Assembly (NCBI RefSeq): GCF_030270585.1
Contig: NZ_BSYI01000011.1
Span: 62,001-126,000 of the forward strand
Direction of reading: 5' to 3'
DNA length: 64,000 nt
DNA from: Paralimibaculum aggregatum
Lineage (GTDB): Bacteria > Pseudomonadota > Alphaproteobacteria > Rhodobacterales > Rhodobacteraceae
Shown here: piece by piece, positions 1 to 8,417 of the stretch
How the letters are laid out: every line of letters starts with the position of its first letter
How positions within the stretch are numbered: position 1 is the stretch's first letter
Made by a program: the position numbers and the translations under genes
The notes under the pieces: model-generated
Seen by the model: the letters and a program-made list of their open reading frames with translations, nothing else
The model's database searches: none
Told to the model about the DNA's origin: nothing

Positions 1-5
1 CGGCC

Positions 6-1220
6 TCAGCCGGCGAGCGCCCTGTTGAGGTTCTCGTCGACCTTCTCGAGGAAGCCCATGGTGGTGAGCCAGCCCTGGTCCGGGCCGACCAGCAGCGCCA
101 GATCCTTGGTCATGTAGCCGCTCTCCACGGTGCTCACCACGGTCTTCTCCAGCGTCTCGGCGAACTCCTGCAGCTTGGCATTGCCGTCGAGGGTGGCACG
201 GTGCTTCAGGCCGCCGGTCCAAGCGTAGATCGAGGCGATCGAGTTGGTCGAGGTCTGCTCGCCCTTCTGGTGCTGGCGGTAGTGGCGCGTCACGGTGCCG
301 TGCGCCGCCTCCGACTCCACCACCTTGCCGTCCGGCGTCATCAGCACCGAGGACATCATGCCGAGCGAGCCGAAGCCCTGGGCCACGGTGTCGGACTGCA
401 CGTCGCCATCGTAGTTCTTGCAGGCCCAGACATAGCCGCCGTTCCACTTCATGGCGCAGGCCACCATGTCGTCGATCAGCCGGTGCTCGTAGGTCAGGCC
501 CGCGGCCTTGAACTTCTCCTCGAACTCCTCCTCGTAGACCTTCTGGAAGAGATCCTTGAAGCGGCCGTCATAGGCCTTGAGGATGGTGTTCTTGGTCGAC
601 ATGTAGACCGGGTAGCCGAGCGCCAGGCCGTAGTTCAGCGAGGCGCGGGCAAAGTCGATGATCGAGGCGTCGAGGTTGTACATCGCCATGGTGACGCCGG
701 CGCCCGGGGCCTGGAAGACCTCGCGCTCGATCACCTCGCCGTCCTCGCCCTCGAACTTGATGGTCAGCTTGCCGGCGCCGGGGAACCGGAAGTCGGTCGC
801 GCGATACTGGTCGCCGAAGGCATGGCGGCCGACGACGATCGGCTTGGTCCAGCCCGGCACGAGGCGCGGCACGTTGCGGCAGATGATCGGCTGGCGGAAG
901 ATCACGCCGCCGAGGATGTTGCGGATGGTGCCGTTGGGCGAGCGGTACATGCGCTTCAGCCCGAACTCCTCGACGCGCGCCTCGTCCGGCGTGATCGTCG
1001 CGCATTTCACGCCGACGCCGACTTCCTTGATCTTGTTCGCCGCATCCACGGTGATCTGGTCGTCGGTGCGGTCGCGCTCCTCGATGCCGAGATCGTAGTA
1101 GAGCAGATCGACATCGAGATAGGGCAGGATCAGCTTGTCCTTGATGAACTGCCAGATGATCCGGGTCATCTCGTCGCCGTCGAGCTCGACGACGGGGTTG
1201 GCCACCTTGATTTTCGACAT
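6..1220 (-). CDS. icd: NADP-dependent isocitrate dehydrogenase
   Basis: The 404-aa protein matches the dimeric, eukaryote-like NADP-IDH family used by most alphaproteobacteria. It oxidatively decarboxylates isocitrate to 2-oxoglutarate in the TCA cycle, in the cytoplasm. Family-typical segments are visible: an N-terminal [14 protein letters not shown], the substrate-loop region [14 protein letters not shown], VEFxx-type metal-binding aspartates in [11 protein letters not shown] and YDGDVQSD, and the NADP-binding stretch [12 protein letters not shown]. The length is normal for the family. The ATG is followed at once by [20 protein letters not shown], the usual N-terminus. It stands alone, with divergent chromosomal genes upstream. 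Confidence 0.97.
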   Translation of the reverse strand: MSKIKVANPVVELDGDEMTRIIWQFIKDKLILPYLDVDLLYYDLGIEERDRTDDQITVDAANKIKEVGVGVKCATITPDEARVEEFGLKRMYRSPNGTIRNILGGVIFRQPIICRNVPRLVPGWTKPIVVGRHAFGDQYRATDFRFPGAGKLTIKFEGEDGEVIEREVFQAPGAGVTMAMYNLDASIIDFARASLNYGLALGYPVYMSTKNTILKAYDGRFKDLFQKVYEEEFEEKFKAAGLTYEHRLIDDMVACAMKWNGGYVWACKNYDGDVQSDTVAQGFGSLGMMSSVLMTPDGKVVESEAAHGTVTRHYRQHQKGEQTSTNSIASIYAWTGGLKHRATLDGNAKLQEFAETLEKTVVSTVESGYMTKDLALLVGPDQGWLTTMGFLEKVDENLNRALAG

Positions 1221-1377
1221 GTCGGTCTCCCAGGGTCGTTCTTGCGATTTCTCGCGCGGACACTAGAGCGCGGCAGGGGAGCCGGCAACGTGCCAAAATG
1301 GCAGGGTGCGTGCTTCATCGGGCACAGGCGCCCTGCAGGGGCTTGCGCGCGGGCCCGCAGTGCCGCCAGAAGGGCGC

Positions 1378-2220
1378 ATGATCCAGGGCGGGGAAATCCG
1401 GCGCCGGGCGCGGCGCATCTCGATGGGGCTGTCGACGCTGCTCGGCCGGCCGCGCGGCTTCTTCAGCCCGTTCCGCTATGCGGCCGGGATCGCGCCCACG
1501 GCCTATCCCGAACTCGAGGCGGTGTTCGCCGCCGCGGCGCCGGAGATCGAGGCGGTGCTGGAGGCGATCGCGGCGCATGGCGACCGGCTCGCCAGCCTTG
1601 CCGGGCCGGCGCCCGAGCCGCGCTGGAACCAGCAATGGTTTCCCGGACTGGACGGCGCGGCGGCCTATGCGCTGGTGCGGATGACCGGGCCCCGGCGCAT
1701 CCTTGAGGTCGGCTCGGGGCATTCGACGCGCTTCCTCGCCCGCGCCGTGCGCGATGCCGGGGGCGCGCCGACCGGGATCGTCTGCATCGACCCGCAGCCG
1801 CGCGCGGCGCTCGGCGGGCTGCCGGTAACCTGGCACCGGCGGCTGCTCGGCGCCGAGGACATCCCCGCCTTCGCGGCGCTGGAGCCGGGCGACATCGCCT
1901 TCTTCGACAGCTCGCACCTGCTCTGGCCCGGCTCGGATGTGGACCTCATCGTCAACCGCATCCTGCCGGCGCTGCGCCCCGGGGTGCTGGTGCATCTGCA
2001 CGACATCTTCCTGCCGGACCCGTATCCCGCCGAATGGGACTGGCGCGGCTATACCGAGCAGCTCGGCCTCGGCGGCTGGCTCGCGGGCGGCGGCATGCGG
2101 CTGCGCTTTGCCAGCCGCTACGCCTCGACCCGGCTCGGCGCGACGGCGCGCCCGGGGATCGCGGGACGCCCCTTTGCCGAGGCGCGCCTCGCCTCGAGCC
2201 TCTGGCTGGAGCGCCGCTGA
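1378..2220 (+). CDS. class I SAM-dependent methyltransferase, substrate unknown
   Basis: The protein is about 280 aa. The segment ILEVGSGHSTRFLARAV is a SAM-binding motif I at the end of the first Rossmann strand. IVCIDPQPR (motif II, acidic residue binding the ribose) and GDIAFFDSSH follow, as in the Methyltransf_24 type of class I enzymes. VLVHLHDIFLPDPYP is typical of sugar- or cephalosporin-hydroxylase-like methyltransferases. The frame is open upstream to 1306, but ATG 1378 is preceded by AGAAGGG at a good distance and is preferred. The substrate cannot be told from the sequence. The gene appears to be monocistronic. Confidence 0.8.
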   Translation: MIQGGEIRRRARRISMGLSTLLGRPRGFFSPFRYAAGIAPTAYPELEAVFAAAAPEIEAVLEAIAAHGDRLASLAGPAPEPRWNQQWFPGLDGAAAYALVRMTGPRRILEVGSGHSTRFLARAVRDAGGAPTGIVCIDPQPRAALGGLPVTWHRRLLGAEDIPAFAALEPGDIAFFDSSHLLWPGSDVDLIVNRILPALRPGVLVHLHDIFLPDPYPAEWDWRGYTEQLGLGGWLAGGGMRLRFASRYASTRLGATARPGIAGRPFAEARLASSLWLERR

Positions 2221-2405
2221 GGATCCGCGCTTTCGTTCTCCTGGCGAATCTTTTGCGACGCAGGGCTGTTTCCTCTTGTGCCCTGCCCTGGCCCATGACA
2301 CGATATTTTGGGGTCGGGGCAAGATATCCCACGATCCATGGCAACCCTCGGTGGTCCTTGGGTCCTCGCCGATCAGGACCGCCACGAGAAGTGGGACCTG
2401 AGGCA

Positions 2406-2909
2406 ATGACCGTCATCGAGCACGACCACTCCCTACCCGACATCCATCCCATCGACATGGTGGAGACCCTCGCCGAGCAGTCGGCCTGGGAATTCGACCG
2501 GGTGGGTGAGAACCAGATCGCCATGGCGATCGAGGGTGCCTGGCGCACCTATTCCCTCACCCTCGCCTGGTCGAACTGCGACGACATGCTCCGGCTCGTC
2601 TGCACCCTCGAGCTGAAGCCGGGAGAGGATCGGGTTGCGGAATTCCACGCCCTGCTCAACCGGATCAACGACCGCATCTGGGGCGGCAGCTTCAGCCACT
2701 GGGACGAGGAGGGGCTGCTGGCCTTCCGCTACGGATTGTCGCTGGCCGGCGGTGCCGAGGCCACGCCGGAGCAGATCGAGGCGATCGTGCACAACGCTCT
2801 GGGCCTGTCGGAGCGGTTCTACCCGGCGTTCCAGATGGTCTGCTGGGGCGGGTCGACGGCAGAGGAAGCCTGCAAGATGGCCATCGACGCGGCCTACGGC
2901 ACCGCCTGA
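2406..2909 (+). CDS. YbjN domain-containing protein
   Basis: This 167-aa cytoplasmic protein resembles the YbjN/DUF1790 family, whose alpha/beta fold is related to type III secretion chaperones. Visible family features are the N-terminal PIDMVETLAEQSAWEFDR, a central strand pair (WRTYSLTLAWSNCDDMLRL), LLNRINDRIWGGSFSHWDEEG, and a C-terminal AFQMVCWGGSTAEEA. The open frame extends upstream to 2034, but that part overlaps the methyltransferase gene and is not protein-like. ATG 2406 gives the usual N-terminus. The molecular role of the family is not established. In alphaproteobacteria the gene is commonly next to proC, as here (64 bp apart), which suggests co-expression. Confidence 0.85.
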   Translation: MTVIEHDHSLPDIHPIDMVETLAEQSAWEFDRVGENQIAMAIEGAWRTYSLTLAWSNCDDMLRLVCTLELKPGEDRVAEFHALLNRINDRIWGGSFSHWDEEGLLAFRYGLSLAGGAEATPEQIEAIVHNALGLSERFYPAFQMVCWGGSTAEEACKMAIDAAYGTA

Positions 2910-2973
2910 GCCCTTTCGCCCGCCCCTCGGGCTTTGCTAGCCTCCTCGCCAAGCCGGCACAGAGGAGGCATGC

Positions 2974-3798
2974 ATGGGCGGGAACGAGGCGGATATCTCT
3001 GCGGTGGGCCGGGTTCTCCTGCTCGGCTGCGGACGGATGGGCGGCGCCATGCTCGCCGGCTGGCTGGCCGGCGGGCTGCGGCCCGGGCAGGTGCAGGTGA
3101 TCGAGCCGCATCCGTCGGACTGGCTGGGCGCCCGCGCGGCCGAGGGGCTCGCGCTCAATCCGGGCGCGCTCGAGCAGCCGGACGTGGCGGTGCTCGCGGT
3201 CAAGCCGCAGATGATGGCAGAGGCGGCGCCGGGGCTTGCGGCCTTCGGCGGGGGCGGCACGCTGATGCTCTCTGTCGCCGCCGGCACGCCCATCGCGCGC
3301 TTCGAGGCGATGTTCGGGCCGGGCACCCCGATCATCCGCGCCATGCCCAACACGCCCGCCGCCATCGGCCGGGGCATCTCGGCCTATACCGGCAATGCGG
3401 CGGCCACCGAGACGCATCACGCAACCGCCGACATCCTGCTCCGTGCCGTCGGCAAGGCGGTGCGGCTGGAGGGCGAGCACCAGATGGACGCGGTCACCGG
3501 CCTCTCCGGCTCCGGCCCGGCCTATGTCTTCCATCTGATCGAGGCGATGGCCGCGGCCGGCGAGGCGCAGGGCCTCGCCCCCGATCTCGCCATGACGCTG
3601 GCGCGGGAAACCGTCTGCGGCGCCGGCGCGCTGGCCGGGCAGGACCCGGCCCCCGCGGCGGTGCTGCGCGAGAACGTCACGAGCCCGGGCGGCACCACCG
3701 CGGCCGGGCTGGCCGTGCTGATGGAAGAACTGCCGGATCTGATGCGCCGCACCGTGGCCGCCGCGGCAGACCGGGGACGCGAACTGGCGAGAGATTGA
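2974..3798 (+). CDS. proC: pyrroline-5-carboxylate reductase
   Basis: This 274-aa enzyme reduces 1-pyrroline-5-carboxylate to proline with NAD(P)H, the last step of proline synthesis. The dinucleotide-binding motif is LLGCGRMGGAMLAGWL near residue 15. PIIRAMPNTPAAIGRGISAY and AVTGLSGSGPAYVFHLIEAM are the ProC signatures, and the C-terminal SPGGTTAAGLAVL closes the dimer domain. An AGGAGG lies about 6 nt before ATG 2974. The gene follows the YbjN-like gene and ends in a GC-rich hairpin with a T run. Confidence 0.96.
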   Translation: MGGNEADISAVGRVLLLGCGRMGGAMLAGWLAGGLRPGQVQVIEPHPSDWLGARAAEGLALNPGALEQPDVAVLAVKPQMMAEAAPGLAAFGGGGTLMLSVAAGTPIARFEAMFGPGTPIIRAMPNTPAAIGRGISAYTGNAAATETHHATADILLRAVGKAVRLEGEHQMDAVTGLSGSGPAYVFHLIEAMAAAGEAQGLAPDLAMTLARETVCGAGALAGQDPAPAAVLRENVTSPGGTTAAGLAVLMEELPDLMRRTVAAAADRGRELARD

Positions 3799-3824
3799 GG
3801 GCGGGGGCGCCCGCCGCCCCTTTT
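3799..3824 (+). terminator. probable intrinsic terminator of proC
   Basis: Directly after the proC stop codon, GGGCGGGGGC can pair with the following GCCCGCCGCCC-type sequence, and TTTT follows at 3821-3824. This is the layout of a Rho-independent terminator. The pairing register is ambiguous because the arms are low in complexity. Confidence 0.55.
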
Positions 3825-3850
3825 CGGTATCGGATTCCGCCGGCTAGAAT

Positions 3851-3905
3851 TTTTGTGCGCCGCACAAAATAATTCTTGACTCCATGCTGCACTGCACCGA
3901 TATGG
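3851..3905 (+). promoter_or_regulatory. phasin promoter with two PhaR-like sites
   Basis: A perfect palindrome, TTTTGTGCGCCGCACAAAA (3851-3869, one central base), has the core TGC-GCC-GCA. A second site, CTGC-ACT-GCAC, lies at 3887-3897. TTGACT (3876-3881) is a good -35 box, and GATATG/TATGGG near 3899-3906 can serve as the -10 box. One site is therefore just upstream of the -35 box and the other sits in the spacer. PhaR repressors of Paracoccus and Rhodobacter bind CTGC-N3-4-GCAG-type sites before phasin genes. Assigning PhaR here is inference from motif and position. Confidence 0.5.
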
Positions 3906-3963
3906 GTAATGCGAGTTGTCCAGACCGACATGCCCAGCAAATCCGAGCCCCAGGAGCGCAGCT

Positions 3964-4431
3964 ATGACCAACAGCACCTTCCCCTTCGTCTTCGACGCCG
4001 AGAAGATGAAAGACCTCTTCAAGATGCCCGAGTTCGACAAGATGTTCGAGGCGCAGCCGATGCCCGGCATCGACATGCAGGCCATGGTCGACGCCCACAA
4101 GAAGAACGTCTCCGCCCTGGTCGAGGCCAACAAGGCCGTGATGGCCGGCTACCAGGAGCTCTACAAGCGCCAGGTCGCGCTGGTCGAGGAGAGCCTCGCC
4201 AAGGCCAAGGACCAGATGATGGAGCTGCAGGGTCAGCCCGTCTCGCCCGACCAGGCCGGCAAGACGATGGAGAGCCTCAAGGCCGCCATCGAGAAAGCCT
4301 CGACCGACATCAAGGAGCTCGCCGAGCTGGCGCAGCAGGCCAATGTCGAGGCCTTCAACATCATCAAGGCGCGCTTCGAAGAGGCCGTCGGCGAGTTCAA
4401 GCAGGCGGCCGAGAAGGTCTCCGCCACCTGA
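3964..4431 (+). CDS. phaP: phasin family protein (PHB granule-associated)
   Basis: This 155-aa, largely helical, charged and amphipathic protein carries MKDLFKMPEFDKMFEAQPMPG, then VDAHKKNVSALVEANKAVMAGYQELYKRQ, which is the phasin signature. Phasins coat polyhydroxyalkanoate granules in the cytoplasm. The frame is open to 3916, but AGGAG lies 8 nt before ATG 3964 and the family N-terminus begins there. The promoter carries PhaR-like palindromes and a terminator hairpin follows, so the gene is probably transcribed alone. The PHB synthase genes are not in the window. Confidence 0.9.
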   Translation: MTNSTFPFVFDAEKMKDLFKMPEFDKMFEAQPMPGIDMQAMVDAHKKNVSALVEANKAVMAGYQELYKRQVALVEESLAKAKDQMMELQGQPVSPDQAGKTMESLKAAIEKASTDIKELAELAQQANVEAFNIIKARFEEAVGEFKQAAEKVSAT

Positions 4432-4484
4432 TCTGATCTCAGGGGCGCGGGTCGCGCCGCGCGCATACAGGCAACGAGCGGTTC

Positions 4485-4511
4485 GGGCCGCCTGCATCGC
4501 AGGCGGCCCTT
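4485..4511 (+). terminator. terminator hairpin after phasin gene
   Basis: GGGCCGCCTG (4485-4494) pairs perfectly over 10 bp with CAGGCGGCCC (4500-4509) across a 5-nt loop, and TT follows. The T tract is short. It lies about 55 nt after the phasin stop codon and before csaA. Confidence 0.6.
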
Positions 4512-4589
4512 CGCATCTCTGCCGCCCCTTGCAATTGCCGGCGCCGCCGGAGACGAATGCGGCAACCGACAACACGCGGGGAGACCGGC

Positions 4590-4943
4590 ATGAGCGACGA
4601 CAGGCCCGAAACCATCGCCTTCGAGGAGTTTCTCAAGGTCGACATCCGCTGCGGCAGGGTGGTCGATGCCCAGCCGTTTCCCGAGGCGCGCAAGCCCGCC
4701 TACAGGCTCTGGATCGATTTCGGCCCGGAGATCGGCGTGAAGAAGAGCTCGGCCCAGATCACCGTGCACTACACGCCGGAGACGCTGCTCGGGCGGATGG
4801 TGATGGCAGTGGTCAACTTTCCGCCCCGCCAGATCGGCCCGCTGCGCTCCGAGGTGCTGACGCTCGGCTTCTCGGACCCGGACGGCGCCATCGTCCTGGC
4901 CGATCCCGGCCCCGGCGTGGAGCCCGGCCAGCGGCTCCACTGA
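4590..4943 (+). CDS. csaA: CsaA-type tRNA-binding domain protein
   Basis: This 117-aa protein consists only of an OB-fold tRNA-binding domain like CsaA, a Trbp111/EMAP-II-related export chaperone. Signature segments are FLKVDIRCGRVVDAQPFPEA, YRLWIDFGPEIGVKKSSAQIT and MVMAVVNFPPRQIGPLRSEVLTLG. The length is normal for CsaA. The frame opens at 4557, but GGGGAGACCGGC before ATG 4590 favours the later start. Whether its role is chaperone or tRNA binding is known only by analogy with Bacillus CsaA. Confidence 0.9.
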   Translation: MSDDRPETIAFEEFLKVDIRCGRVVDAQPFPEARKPAYRLWIDFGPEIGVKKSSAQITVHYTPETLLGRMVMAVVNFPPRQIGPLRSEVLTLGFSDPDGAIVLADPGPGVEPGQRLH

Positions 4944-5017
4944 GCGCCTGCGAAACGTGACTTGCCGCGCCCGATCCGGCATACAGGTCACAAGGCAACC
5001 GAGCAGTGGGGCGCGAC

Positions 5018-6337
5018 ATGACCGAGCAGGCGGGCGGTCCGCATTTCTGGGACCTGCACCAGTACAAGACAGACACCGTTGCCTCCCCCTCCTCCGGCCG
5101 CGAGCCGCAGAAGCTGCGGCTGACGCTCGACGCCGATGCCATGCTGCTGTTCTGGATCGCGCTCAGGTCGGTGGTGCTCTCGATCCTCACAATCGGGATC
5201 TACCGGTTCTGGATGATCACCCGGATGCGCCGCTTCTACTGGGGCGCCATCCGCATCGGCGGCGACCCGCTGGAGTATACCGGCCGCGGCATCGAGAAGC
5301 TGCTCGGCTTCCTGCTCGCGCTGGTGATCCTCGCGGTCTATCTGGGGCTGGTGAACCTCGGGCTGACCTTCGTCGGGCTCTCGATCGCCTCCGACGACCC
5401 GATCGCCACGCAGCTCGCGCTCAACCTCTCGGTGCTGGCCACGCTGCCGCTGATCTTCTACGCGCTCTATCGCAGCCAGCGCTACATCATGGCGCGGACG
5501 CGCTGGCGCGGCATCCGCTTCGGCCTCGGCCCCGGCGCCTGGGGCTATGTCGTCCGCGGCATGCTGCTGACGCTGCTGACCTTGCTCACCCTCGGCCTCG
5601 CCTATCCCTACCAGCAGTTCAAGCTCGCGAAATACGTAACCGACCGGGCCTATTTCGGCGATCTGCCCTTCGCGCAGGAGGGCAGCTGGAAGGAGCTCTT
5701 CGCGCAGTGGATGTGGATCTACATCATCGGCGGCATCGGCGCCGTGCTGGTCTGGGGGCTGATCGACAACCCCGAAGACACCACCGCCGCCTTCCTCGGC
5801 ACGCTGGCGCTGGCCTTCGGCGCGACGATCATGGTCGTGGCCTATTTCCGCTACCAGATCTCGGCCTTCCGGATCCTCTGGAGCAACCGCACCCTCGGCC
5901 TCGCGCGCTTCGAGAACGATCTCGCCCCGGCCCGCGTGGTGGGGATCTATCTCGGCGGCGGGCTCCTCGTCTCGATCTGCACCGGCGTGGTCGGCGCCGC
6001 GATCGGCTTCGCGGTGTTCTACGGGCTGAACCAGGTGCTCGACCCGGCGGCGATGCAGGCCCTGATCGCGGCGGAGGGCGAGCTTACGACGGCGCAGTTG
6101 ATGGAGGCCTGGCCGATCTTCGCGGCCTTCGTGCTGACCTATCTGCTGATCATTGGCTTCGCCTTCGCCTTCACCCAGATCTTCATCCACCTCCGGGTGC
6201 TGCGCGCCAAGGTGGAGGGCATGATGCTGGTCGATCCCGAGGCGCTGCTCGAAAGCCGCCAGCGCGAACATGATCCCTCGGCCGAGGCGGGCGGCTTCGC
6301 CGATGCGCTCGGCGTCGATATCGGGGCAGGCATCTGA
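5018..6337 (+). CDS. YjgN/DUF898 family multi-spanning membrane protein
   Basis: The protein is about 439 aa with roughly eight hydrophobic segments in repeated modules. Each module begins with a motif like ILTIGIYRFWMITRMRRFYW (residues about 55-75) or LLTLGLAYPYQQFKLAKYV, the hallmark of DUF898. A GTG at 5006 is possible, but ATG 5018 gives the usual MTEQ.. start. The stop codon lies only 5 nt before the M48 protease gene, so the two are surely co-transcribed. DUF898 proteins often neighbour an M48 peptidase, and the function of the pair is unknown. Confidence 0.88.
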   Translation: MTEQAGGPHFWDLHQYKTDTVASPSSGREPQKLRLTLDADAMLLFWIALRSVVLSILTIGIYRFWMITRMRRFYWGAIRIGGDPLEYTGRGIEKLLGFLLALVILAVYLGLVNLGLTFVGLSIASDDPIATQLALNLSVLATLPLIFYALYRSQRYIMARTRWRGIRFGLGPGAWGYVVRGMLLTLLTLLTLGLAYPYQQFKLAKYVTDRAYFGDLPFAQEGSWKELFAQWMWIYIIGGIGAVLVWGLIDNPEDTTAAFLGTLALAFGATIMVVAYFRYQISAFRILWSNRTLGLARFENDLAPARVVGIYLGGGLLVSICTGVVGAAIGFAVFYGLNQVLDPAAMQALIAAEGELTTAQLMEAWPIFAAFVLTYLLIIGFAFAFTQIFIHLRVLRAKVEGMMLVDPEALLESRQREHDPSAEAGGFADALGVDIGAGI

Positions 6338-6342
6338 GCGCG

Positions 6343-7491
6343 ATGACGGCACTCGCGAAATACGCGCGCCTCGAGGCACCGGGGCGGTTCTTCGACGGCA
6401 TCTCGAGCCGGCCCCTGGAGGTGATGGTCAGCTTCGGCGCGCGCAGCCTCGTCATCATGGGGTTCGACGGCGTCGCGGTGGCGCACTGGCCGCTGGCCAC
6501 GCTGAAGGCGATGAGCGACCGCGGCGACCGCGCCGTGCAGCTTGCCCCCGACCTGCAGAGCGACGAGCGCCTGGTGATCGAGGAGCCGGAAATGATCCGC
6601 GCCATCGAGGCGGTCTGCCCGGGGCTGCGGCGCAAGCCGGCGGACCGGCGCGGGATCTCCCGCGCGGTTCTCTGGGGCGGCGGCGCGCTGGCTGCGGTGC
6701 TGCTGCTGGTCTTCGTGATCCTGCCGGGGCTGGCGAGCCAGCTCGCGGTGCTGATCCCGCCGGAGCGCGAGCGCCAGCTCGGCGACACGCTGGTGTTGCA
6801 GGTGCGCGACCTCCTCTCGCTCGGCGAGGGCGAGCACGACTTCTGCACCGAGCCCGCCGGGCTGGCGGCGCTCGCGGCGATGGTGGCACGGCTCGAGGCC
6901 GCCGCGCCGGCGCTGCCGGCGGATCTCGAGGTGATCGTGCTCGACCATCCGTTGACCAATGCCTTCGCCGCTCCCGGCGGGCGCATCGTGATCTTTCGCG
7001 GGCTGATCGACGATGCCGAGACGCCGGAGGAGGTGGCCGGCGTGCTGGCCCACGAGATCGGCCATGTGCTGTATCGCGACCCCACCGTGGGCGTGCTGCG
7101 CTCGGCCGGCACGGCCGGTGTCTTCGGGCTGCTGGTCGGCGATGTCTTCGGCGCGGCGATCGTGGTCGCGGGCAGCGAGGCGCTGCTCAACGCGCGCTAC
7201 CAGCGCGAGGCCGAGGCCCGGGCCGATGCCACCGCGCTGGCGATCCTGCGCGAGGCCGGGCTGCCGGCGACGCCGCTCTCGGCCTTCTTCCGCCGGCTCT
7301 CGCAGCGCTATGGCAAGAGCAACGCGATGCTCGGCTACTTCGCCAGCCATCCGGCGCTGGGCGACCGCGCCGAGGCTGCGGAACAGGGCGACAGCCTCGA
7401 TGGCAGCGCCTTCGACCCGGTGCTCGACGATGCCGGCTGGATCGCGCTCGGCCAGATCTGCAGCCGCACCGCCGAGACACCGCCCGAGTGA
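6343..7491 (+). CDS. M48 family membrane-anchored metallopeptidase
   Basis: The 382-aa protein has an N-terminal cytoplasmic part of about 105 residues, one membrane segment (AVLWGGGALAAVLLLVFVIL) and a C-terminal zinc peptidase domain. The catalytic motif HEIGH is at residues 237-241, and the third ligand is probably the glutamate in REAEARADATAL. TNAFAAPGGRIVIFRGL is the substrate-cleft strand typical of M48/HtpX/BepA-like enzymes. It starts 5 nt after the DUF898 gene. A role in membrane-protein quality control is plausible but inferred. Confidence 0.9.
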   Translation: MTALAKYARLEAPGRFFDGISSRPLEVMVSFGARSLVIMGFDGVAVAHWPLATLKAMSDRGDRAVQLAPDLQSDERLVIEEPEMIRAIEAVCPGLRRKPADRRGISRAVLWGGGALAAVLLLVFVILPGLASQLAVLIPPERERQLGDTLVLQVRDLLSLGEGEHDFCTEPAGLAALAAMVARLEAAAPALPADLEVIVLDHPLTNAFAAPGGRIVIFRGLIDDAETPEEVAGVLAHEIGHVLYRDPTVGVLRSAGTAGVFGLLVGDVFGAAIVVAGSEALLNARYQREAEARADATALAILREAGLPATPLSAFFRRLSQRYGKSNAMLGYFASHPALGDRAEAAEQGDSLDGSAFDPVLDDAGWIALGQICSRTAETPPE

Positions 7492-7495
7492 CGCC

Positions 7496-8380
7496 TCAGG
7501 CGGGGGCGAAACGGCAGTCCGGCCCGATCTCGCCCAGCGCCCGCAGCTCGCCCGCCTCGGCCCGCCAGATCAGCGTCGCCAGCAGGTTGCGCATCGCCGC
7601 CGGATGCAGGCCGAGCGGCGTGTCGGCATAGATCCGCGGCGTGAGATCGGCAGCCGAGGCCGGCCCCTCGGCGAGCGCCGCGCGGATCGCCGCCGCCCGC
7701 GCCTCGCGATGGGCGATCTGCTCGGCGACGAGGCGTCGGGGATCGGTCACCGCCCCGCCATGGCCCGGCAGGTAGAGCCGGTCGTCCCGCGCCGCGAGCC
7801 GCTGGAGCGAGGCCATCAGCGCGGCCATGTCGCCCTCGGGCGGCGAGACCAGCGTGCTCGACCAGCCCATTGCCGTGTCGCCGGTGAAGAGCACGCCCTC
7901 CCCCTCCAGCGCGAAGCAGAGATGGTTGGAGATGTGGCCCGGCGTGTGCAGCGCCGAGAGCCGCGCCTCGCCGGTCGCCACCTCGTCGCCATCGGCCAGC
8001 AGACGGTCCGGCGCGAAGCCTTCATCGGCCCCCTCGCCGCCGCCGAGCCCGCCCCGCGCCGCGAGCCGGCGCATGGTCTCCGACATGCCTGCGCCATGCG
8101 GGCCGAAGGCGAGCACCGGGGCGCCCGTCGCCGCTGCCAGCGCCGGCGCGCCGGCGCTGTGGTCGCGGTGGCTGTGGGTGACGAGGATCGCCGCCAGTCG
8201 CCCCGTTCCCAGCGCCGCCAGCAGCGCCGCGCGATGCGCCGCATCCTCCGGCCCCGGATCGATCAGCAGCACCTCGCGGCGACCGACGAGATAGCTCTGC
8301 GTGCCTTCCGCGGTCATCGGCGAGGGATTGCCGCAGGTGATCCGCCGCACCCCCGGCGCGACCTCGACCGGCTCGCTCAT
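7496..8380 (-). CDS. MBL-fold metallo-hydrolase (LACTB2/glyoxalase II-like)
   Basis: The protein is about 294 aa. The metal-binding motif THSHRDHSAG gives HxHxDH. The second-sphere ligands lie in HTPGHISNHLCF and FTGDTAMGW, and a further histidine is in YLPGHGGAV. A C-terminal winged-helix-like domain follows (DLTPRIYADTPLGLHPAAMRNLLATL), as in LACTB2-type hydrolases. The ATG at 8380 is chosen because longer frames run into the divergent kinase promoter. It converges with the M48 gene, with the stop codons 4 nt apart. Confidence 0.9.
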   Translation of the reverse strand: MSEPVEVAPGVRRITCGNPSPMTAEGTQSYLVGRREVLLIDPGPEDAAHRAALLAALGTGRLAAILVTHSHRDHSAGAPALAAATGAPVLAFGPHGAGMSETMRRLAARGGLGGGEGADEGFAPDRLLADGDEVATGEARLSALHTPGHISNHLCFALEGEGVLFTGDTAMGWSSTLVSPPEGDMAALMASLQRLAARDDRLYLPGHGGAVTDPRRLVAEQIAHREARAAAIRAALAEGPASAADLTPRIYADTPLGLHPAAMRNLLATLIWRAEAGELRALGEIGPDCRFAPA

Positions 8381-8417
8381 CTTGTCGCCTCCCCCGCGCA
8401 CCGCTAGCCTGCAGACC

